This document shows positions 6,155 through 9,540 of a stretch of DNA of 9,540 nucleotides, piece by piece (within the stretch, counting starts at the first letter, position 1; every line of letters begins with the position of its first letter). This DNA is from Lachnoclostridium sp. UBA6475 (GTDB taxonomy: Bacteria; Bacillota; Clostridia; Lachnospirales; Lachnospiraceae). The stretch spans positions 5,962 to 15,501 of the forward strand of contig DJNB01000160.1 of assembly GCA_002435545.1 (NCBI GenBank), in the 5' to 3' direction. The notes beneath the pieces are model-generated. The model had not been told where the DNA came from. It saw only the letters and a list, made by a program, of their open reading frames with translations, and did not search any database. The position numbers were made by a program, and so were the translations under genes.

Positions 6155-6640
6155 TCATAATTCTTTTTCATAACACAAAAATGTCTGCTCATACAATTCG
6201 CACTCGCCAACAACATGAAAATGAAATGGTGCGTAAGACCGTATCGCCTTTTGATTGGCTTTGTTCACCAGAAAATGAATGCTCTTATTGCCGCGTCTTC
6301 GCAGTTCGTCCATTCCGAAACGGATCATTTCACGGGCAATTCCTCCATTTTGAAGATCCAGCCGCACCGCAAGCCGCGATAATTCGGCTCCCGGCTGTAA
6401 TTCCGGTGTCCAACAGGTGAGCTTTTCGACATTTTCATCCTGATCTATCGAGATCGCCGCCAATATATCGCCATTGCCGTCTTTCATAATAAACAGCGAC
6501 TCTCTGGAAAGATCATCCGCAATGTTTTCTTCGCACGGATACTCGTCGTCCCAGGCACAAAACGGCTTGTCAAGCTGGGATTTGTATAGTTTCAAAATGT
6601 TTTCTGCATCTTCTTTTTTGGCTTTACCAATATTTCTCAT
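6155..6640 (-). CDS. GNAT-family N-acetyltransferase in the pan operon
   Basis: A 161-aa GNAT-fold protein, expected to bind acetyl-CoA. The segment LSRLAVRLDLQNGGIAREMI at 88-107 is motif A, with QNGGIA at 97-102 as the Q/RxxGxG/A pyrophosphate loop; the strand IHFLVNKANQKAIRSYAPF at about 121-139 is motif B. The N-terminal strand and helix (IGKAKKEDAENILKLYKSQ) are typical. The ATG at 6638-6640 is chosen because AAGGGG lies 7 nt upstream; a GTG at 6656-6658 in the same frame has no such site. It begins about 27 bp after the panB stop. The substrate is not recognisable. Its position among CoA-precursor genes invites comparison with PanZ/PanM, a GNAT protein that binds acetyl-CoA and controls PanD in enterobacteria, but I see no specific similarity. 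Confidence 0.8.
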   Translation of the reverse strand: MRNIGKAKKEDAENILKLYKSQLDKPFCAWDDEYPCEENIADDLSRESLFIMKDGNGDILAAISIDQDENVEKLTCWTPELQPGAELSRLAVRLDLQNGGIAREMIRFGMDELRRRGNKSIHFLVNKANQKAIRSYAPFHFHVVGECELYEQTFLCYEKEL

Positions 6641-6647
6641 ACGATCG

Positions 6648-6653
6648 CCCCTT
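6648..6653 (-). promoter_or_regulatory. Ribosome binding site that decides the GNAT start
   Basis: AAGGGG on the minus strand with a 7-nt spacer to ATG 6640. This favours the 161-aa product over a 167-aa form starting at the GTG at 6658, which has no purine-rich site in front of it. Confidence 0.6.
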
Positions 6654-6667
6654 ACCACACATTTTCA

Positions 6668-7495
6668 TCAATACAGTTTTTCAATGACGCTGTCGTCCAC
6701 TTTATACGTGTTTTCTTCTGCCGGAAATACGCCATCCTGCACTTCTTTGATATAATTCTGAAATGCTTCTTTCATCACTTCTCCGATGTTTGCATAGCGT
6801 TTGACAAATTTTGGTGTAAAATCGGAAAACATTCCAAGCATATCCTGATATACAAGAACTTGTCCATCGCAGTCTTTTCCGGCTCCGATTCCAATGGTCG
6901 GGATGTGAAGCTGCTCCGTGATAAGTGCTGCGATCTTTGCCGGCACACCTTCGATCACAACGGCAAATGCGCCCGCTTCTTCTACTGCTTTCGCATCTTC
7001 CAGAAGTTTTTTCGCCGCTGCCTCACTTTTTCCCTGCACTTTAAATCCACCAAATGCATTGATAGACTGCGGTGTCAGACCAATGTGTGCGCACACCGGA
7101 ATTCCGGCATCTACGATCGCTTTGATCTGCGGACACACTTCCACGCCGCCTTCCAGTTTGACCGCATCGCCACGTCCTTCTTTCATCAGACGGCCGGCAT
7201 TGACAAGGGCATCGTAAACCGAAGTCTGATAAGACATAAACGGCATATCGATGACAACCAGCGCATTTTTTGCTCCCCGTGCTACCGCTGCGCCGTGGTG
7301 GATCATGTCTTCCATCGTAACGGAAATCGTGTCCTCATATCCAAGGATCACATTTCCCAGCGAATCACCAACCAAAATGCTGTTTACTCCTGCTTCGTCG
7401 ATCAGTTTTGCCGTAGAATAATCATAGGCAGTCAGCATTGTCAATTTCTCGCCGTTTTCCTTTGCCTGCTGAAATGTTAATACCGTATTTTTCAT
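6668..7495 (-). CDS. panB: Ketopantoate hydroxymethyltransferase (3-methyl-2-oxobutanoate hydroxymethyltransferase)
   Basis: Transfers a hydroxymethyl group from 5,10-methylene-tetrahydrofolate to 2-oxoisovalerate, giving ketopantoate, the first committed step to pantothenate. At 275 aa it has the full family length. Signature residues are present: LVGDSLGNV with metal ligand Asp 44, VIDMPF with Asp 83, KLEGG with Glu 115, HIGLTPQ at 137-143, and VIEGVP with the catalytic Glu 182, followed by GIGAGKDCDGQVLV. The ATG at 7493-7495 has AAGGA about 8 nt upstream. It starts 16 bp after the panG stop, so the two are co-transcribed. Confidence 0.97.
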   Translation of the reverse strand: MKNTVLTFQQAKENGEKLTMLTAYDYSTAKLIDEAGVNSILVGDSLGNVILGYEDTISVTMEDMIHHGAAVARGAKNALVVIDMPFMSYQTSVYDALVNAGRLMKEGRGDAVKLEGGVEVCPQIKAIVDAGIPVCAHIGLTPQSINAFGGFKVQGKSEAAAKKLLEDAKAVEEAGAFAVVIEGVPAKIAALITEQLHIPTIGIGAGKDCDGQVLVYQDMLGMFSDFTPKFVKRYANIGEVMKEAFQNYIKEVQDGVFPAEENTYKVDDSVIEKLY

Positions 7496-7511
7496 GCTGT
7501 TTTCCTTCTTT

Positions 7512-8348
7512 CTATAATAGTGTCTCTAATTCCTCATAATTTTCTTCCGGATTGCGCAATTTCGCCACTTCCAGAACCTTTTTCCCCACAAGCCGGTACA
7601 ACTGCGCATCTTCTTCACCAAGCACCTGTAAATGTTTGGAAATGACTGACACGTCATTTCGCTCGATCGGCCCGGAAAGTGCCTGTGCCGGTCCTTTTTC
7701 AAGCAGCGCATGGATATTTCCGCGCACCAGCGGACGAAGCAGCAGCCCGGCTTCTTCGTTGGTCAGCCCGCAGTCTTCCATGCAGTCAAGCCCCATCTGA
7801 TACAGTCCGATCATAAAATTGCTGACAAGCGAGGCGCTGCAATGATAGAGTTCTTTTTTGTCCGAATCAATCTTCAGCACCCGGTTTCCCATCTGTTCAA
7901 AAAGCGGGCGCATAACGGCAAGCGCGTTGTCATCGCCTTCCATCGTAAATACTACATCATTCAATTGTTGATAACTTGTGGATTTGTCGCTGAACGCACA
8001 CATAGGATGAATCGAGCAGGCAAACGCCTTTTTTTCGTCGATTCCATGAAAAACCGCAGATGAATATGAGCCACTAAAATGGCAAATTATTTTGTCCTTT
8101 AATTCCTGTTTTTGCAACTCGTTCCATACATTTTCAATCTCCCGGTCGGTCGTCGTAATGCAGAGAACGTCGCAAACTTCTGTCATTTTTTGTAAATTTT
8201 TAAATGCCTTCGTATCTGTGAAAGTCCCAGCGAATTCCGAGCTTTCGATATGTCGGCTAACATACCCGGCAACCGGTCTGCCATGTTCTTTCAAATATTT
8301 TCCGATCGAACATCCGACTTTTCCAGCGCCGATAAAACCTATCTGCAT
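7512..8348 (-). CDS. panG: PanG-type ketopantoate reductase (Rossmann-like plus DUF2520)
   Basis: Expected to reduce ketopantoate to pantoate with NAD(P)H, the step between PanB and PanC. The 278-aa protein begins with a Rossmann fold: MQIGFIGAGKVGCSIG, dinucleotide loop GAGKVG at 7-12. Family motifs follow: HFSGS at 90-94, SIHPMCAF at 112-119, YHCSASLVSNF at 168-178, and ALSGPIERND at 223-232 in the helical DUF2520 part. Proteins of this Rossmann-like/DUF2520 type have been shown to be an alternative ketopantoate reductase (PanG of Francisella, with functional homologues such as one from Enterococcus faecalis), unrelated in detail to PanE. The direct link to panB and panC supports this over a generic oxidoreductase. 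First gene of the operon; AAGGAGG at 8356-8362 lies 7 nt before the ATG. Confidence 0.85.
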   Translation of the reverse strand: MQIGFIGAGKVGCSIGKYLKEHGRPVAGYVSRHIESSEFAGTFTDTKAFKNLQKMTEVCDVLCITTTDREIENVWNELQKQELKDKIICHFSGSYSSAVFHGIDEKKAFACSIHPMCAFSDKSTSYQQLNDVVFTMEGDDNALAVMRPLFEQMGNRVLKIDSDKKELYHCSASLVSNFMIGLYQMGLDCMEDCGLTNEEAGLLLRPLVRGNIHALLEKGPAQALSGPIERNDVSVISKHLQVLGEEDAQLYRLVGKKVLEVAKLRNPEENYEELETLL

Positions 8349-8426
8349 GTCACCGCCTCCTTACTTCCGTGGTGTGGTGACGCATAATCATCTGATGCAG
8401 TTTCCTACGAATACCGCTCATCGTAT

Positions 8427-8455
8427 AGAATAGCACATTGTGAGAGAAAATGCAA
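8427..8455 (-). promoter_or_regulatory. Probable promoter of the pan operon
   Basis: On the minus strand TTGCAT (8450-8455) is followed by a 17-bp spacer and TATTCT (8427-8432), preceded by TG one base upstream (extended -10). The predicted start near 8420 gives a leader of about 70 nt to the panG ATG. I see no riboswitch or attenuator structure in that leader. Confidence 0.55.
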
Positions 8456-8458
8456 ATA

Positions 8459-8480
8459 GATTGTTAATTCTTAAACAATC
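8459..8480 (-). terminator. Weak hairpin after the small membrane protein gene; terminator or operator
   Basis: The 7-bp arms GATTGTT and AACAATC surround an 8-nt loop, and on the minus strand TATTTGCATTTT follows. It lies about 21 nt past the stop at 8502. The stem is AT-rich and the T-tract broken, so termination would be weak. It also ends 3 bp before the -35 box of the pan promoter, so a regulatory site is possible. Confidence 0.35.
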
Positions 8481-8501
8481 GATCAAAACATACTGCTTGT
8501 A

Positions 8502-8828
8502 TTATTCACTCGTTGTTTCATTTCTTTTAAATCTTCGCAAAACAAAGGTAAGCAGCATCGGAATGACCGCAATTGCCACCTTAATAAATACCGGTTTTAA
8601 TGTTGGAAGCCATTGAACTTCAAACACAATGTTACGCACGTTAGCAATATCATCCGGTACACCCTTACAAATCAGCTCAAGCCCTACAATGGATCCGCCT
8701 ATTGCCACCAAAAGCCACAAAGCCGGCAGCAAGTATGGCAGCTTATACTTTTTCAATACCACGCACAAACAACTCTGTACAATTAATATTATAATACTTC
8801 CAATGATTACAAACATTAACATCAACAT
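8502..8828 (-). CDS. Small three-helix membrane protein, function unknown
   Basis: A 108-aa hydrophobic protein that I do not recognise. Predicted membrane helices are at about 3-24 (MLMFVIIGSIIILIVQSCLCVV), 33-54 (LLPALWLLVAIGGSIVGLELIC) and 82-101 (FIKVAIAVIPMLLTFVL). A short polar loop (KGVPDDIANVRN) separates helices 2 and 3, and the C-terminal tail is basic then polar (RRFKRNETTSE). The ATG at 8826-8828 is chosen because AGGAGG at 8837-8842 lies 8 nt upstream. A longer in-frame reading from a TTG at 8889-8891 adds 21 hydrophilic residues but lacks a suitable ribosome binding site. It has its own weak promoter (8915-8923), and nothing ties it to the pan genes to its left. Confidence 0.65.
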   Translation of the reverse strand: MLMLMFVIIGSIIILIVQSCLCVVLKKYKLPYLLPALWLLVAIGGSIVGLELICKGVPDDIANVRNIVFEVQWLPTLKPVFIKVAIAVIPMLLTFVLRRFKRNETTSE

Positions 8829-8836
8829 CCTCTCAT

Positions 8837-8842
8837 CCTCCT
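8837..8842 (-). promoter_or_regulatory. Ribosome binding site that decides the start of the small membrane protein
   Basis: AGGAGG on the minus strand, 8 nt before ATG 8828. Another GGAGG at 8909-8913 lies just upstream of the predicted transcript start, so it would not be on the mRNA. Confidence 0.6.
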
Positions 8843-8914
8843 GCTTTCTCATAAATTTGTCAACCCGTGTATACTCAATTCCCAAAAACAAAGTTTTTTA
8901 ATTGTCACCTCCAT

Positions 8915-8923
8915 ACTATACCA
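8915..8923 (-). promoter_or_regulatory. Possible extended -10 promoter of the small membrane protein gene
   Basis: TGGTATAGT on the minus strand has the TG-N plus TATAGT form of an extended -10 element. No good -35 box is seen; TTGCTT is present but at a 15-bp spacing. Confidence 0.4.
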
Positions 8924-8971
8924 TTTTTTCCAAAAAAGCAACATTAAATTATTGTCTGTTTTGATATGGTT

Positions 8972-8995
8972 TTATGGAAAATGTCAAGGGGTATG
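8972..8995. repeat. 24-bp direct repeat, left copy
   Basis: Perfect copy of 9495-9518; plus-strand reading begins TTATGGAAAATGTC and ends GGGGTATG. Patchy similarity continues for about 15 bp on the left side of both copies (CCAT and CAAAA blocks on the minus strand), so the real shared segment may be about 40 bp. It contains TTGACA on the minus strand but no -10 box at a normal distance. It lies in the gap 8892-9070. Confidence 0.85.
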
Positions 8996-9002
8996 CAGAA
9001 AT

Positions 9003-9055
9003 GAAACAATCTCTCCTTAGCATATCAATTTTGATACGGAAAGAGAGATTGTATC
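9003..9055. repeat. 53-nt imperfect hairpin after the Rpn-like fragment
   Basis: Outer arms 9003-9018 and 9040-9055 pair with two mismatches, including ten consecutive pairs (ACAATCTCTC against GAGAGATTGT). Inside is a second perfect 6-bp stem, TATCAA/TTGATA (9023-9028 and 9031-9036), with a 2-nt loop. It starts 15 bp past the stop of the gene at 9071. On the minus strand it is followed by GTTTCATTT, a poor T-tract, so it may be a weak terminator or part of a mobile-element end. Confidence 0.65.
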
Positions 9056-9070
9056 GTTTACGTAACAAGT

Positions 9071-9490
9071 TTATTTATTGGATTGCTGCGTTTTTTGAAG
9101 TTTCTCAATTAAAGCATACGCGTTTGCAAGTTCATCCTCTTTAAGTTTCAGTTCATCACTCTGGCTTTGGATGGTAAACTCTTTAAGCTTCAACTCATCA
9201 CTTTGATTTTGAATAATAGCCTTATTTTTTCGGATGATATCCCGTGCTTCATTCAAATCCTTCTGCATTTCGTCAACCATATATTCAGCGGTATTGTGAT
9301 CCAGCTGGGCTAATTCTTTGGAGTACATGTTCATCACCCTTTCCGTGTTTTGGCAGAGATGGAAGATGTCTTCGTACATTTCCTTAAACATTGGAAATTT
9401 CTGGATAAGGTCATAGATCTGCTCCGGGTCATCCGTGCTTAAAAAGGTAAGCCAAGCCTCCAACTCTGTTTGTATATCTTTATTTTGCAT
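9071..9490 (-). pseudogene. C-terminal fragment of an Rpn/PD-(D/E)XK transposase-like protein, nuclease domain absent
   Basis: 139 residues from the ATG at 9488-9490. The stretch ELEAWLTFLSTDDPEQIYDLI, then MFKEMYEDIF, NTERVMNMYSKELAQLDHNT and YMVDEMQKDL, resembles the C-terminal region of Rpn-family recombination-promoting nucleases/putative transposases common in Lachnospiraceae; this is from memory. Residues about 75-135 form a coiled coil holding two copies of a 14-residue unit (92-105 and 106-119, each with QSDELKLKE). The N-terminal nuclease domain expected in the family is missing. No ribosome binding site precedes the ATG, and the frame stays open upstream to the window edge (reading KNLIPLDIFHNA before the Met). 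It may therefore be the tail of a longer gene, or a decayed fragment joined to the 24-bp repeat. The product may still be made, but a nuclease role is not supported. Confidence 0.55.
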
Positions 9491-9494
9491 GGCA

Positions 9495-9518
9495 TTATGG
9501 AAAATGTCAAGGGGTATG
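9495..9518. repeat. 24-bp direct repeat, right copy
   Basis: Perfect copy of 8972-8995, same orientation, starting 523 bp away. It lies 4 bp beyond the first ATG of the Rpn-like fragment, so the two copies bracket that fragment and its hairpin. It may mark the ends of a small mobile or deleted element. Confidence 0.85.
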
Positions 9519-9540
9519 AGGTTCTTTCCAAACTTAGTTG

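Noticed and set aside
6025..6216. Minus-strand 63-codon open frame across the repeat array
   Set aside because: The 23-bp period shifts frame each unit, so the frame is open by composition only; it overlaps the start of the ATPase gene and the end of the GNAT gene and has no ribosome binding site.
5788..6420. Plus-strand 210-codon open frame spanning the ATPase start, repeats and GNAT end
   Set aside because: Antisense shadow over two recognisable genes; no initiation signal and no domain-like sequence.
6860..7480. Plus-strand 206-codon open frame opposite panB
   Set aside because: Mirror of the panB coding frame; Cys/His/Phe-rich translation with no recognisable motifs, no ribosome binding site, and panB itself is certain.
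8349..8426. Riboswitch or attenuator in the panG leader
   Set aside because: The leader is short (about 70 nt), with no terminator hairpin or recognisable riboswitch core.
8829..8891. N-terminal extension of the small membrane protein from a TTG codon
   Set aside because: No properly spaced ribosome binding site, while AGGAGG is ideally placed for the ATG at 8828.

Overview
The window looks like chromosomal DNA from a low-to-mid GC Clostridia, most likely a Lachnospiraceae gut bacterium. This rests on strong AGGAGG-type ribosome binding sites, a DUF4358 secreted protein, a Lys/Thr/Pro-rich SGNH surface protein, a PanG-type ketopantoate reductase and a COG1373/DUF4143 ATPase. That placement is inferred from gene content only. 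Every gene I support is on the minus strand, so the window reads biologically from right to left.

Right end (about 8900-9540): an Rpn/PD-(D/E)XK-transposase-like C-terminal fragment (9071-9490) that lacks its nuclease domain. A perfect 24-bp direct repeat lies on each side of it (8972-8995 and 9495-9518), and a 53-nt imperfect hairpin follows its stop. Left of this is a small three-helix membrane protein (8502-8828) that I do not recognise.

Centre (3893-8455): a pantothenate (vitamin B5) operon. A sigma-A-type promoter (8427-8455) precedes panG (alternative ketopantoate reductase) and panB (ketopantoate hydroxymethyltransferase). Then come a GNAT acetyltransferase and an ATPase with its own apparent promoter, followed by panC (pantothenate synthetase) and a strong terminator (3821-3864). 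No panD is present. The ATPase comes with four exact-period 23-bp tandem repeats (6063-6154). They begin on the base after the GNAT stop codon and run into the ATPase promoter, so the last repeat supplies the -35 box. The repeats and ATPase look like an accessory cassette placed inside the pan operon, and they are the most intriguing part of the window.

Left (1-3741): an ECF sigma factor and a membrane-anchored putative anti-sigma factor, overlapping by 23 bp. They are followed by a separately promoted operon of three envelope genes: a secreted SGNH hydrolase with an FN3-like domain, a secreted DUF4358 protein, and an MBOAT O-acyltransferase cut by the window edge. The three are tightly coupled (gaps of 12-13 bp) and probably act together in O-acylating a cell-surface polymer. 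The neighbouring sigma/anti-sigma pair may respond to envelope conditions, but the visible promoter of the envelope operon is sigma-A-like.
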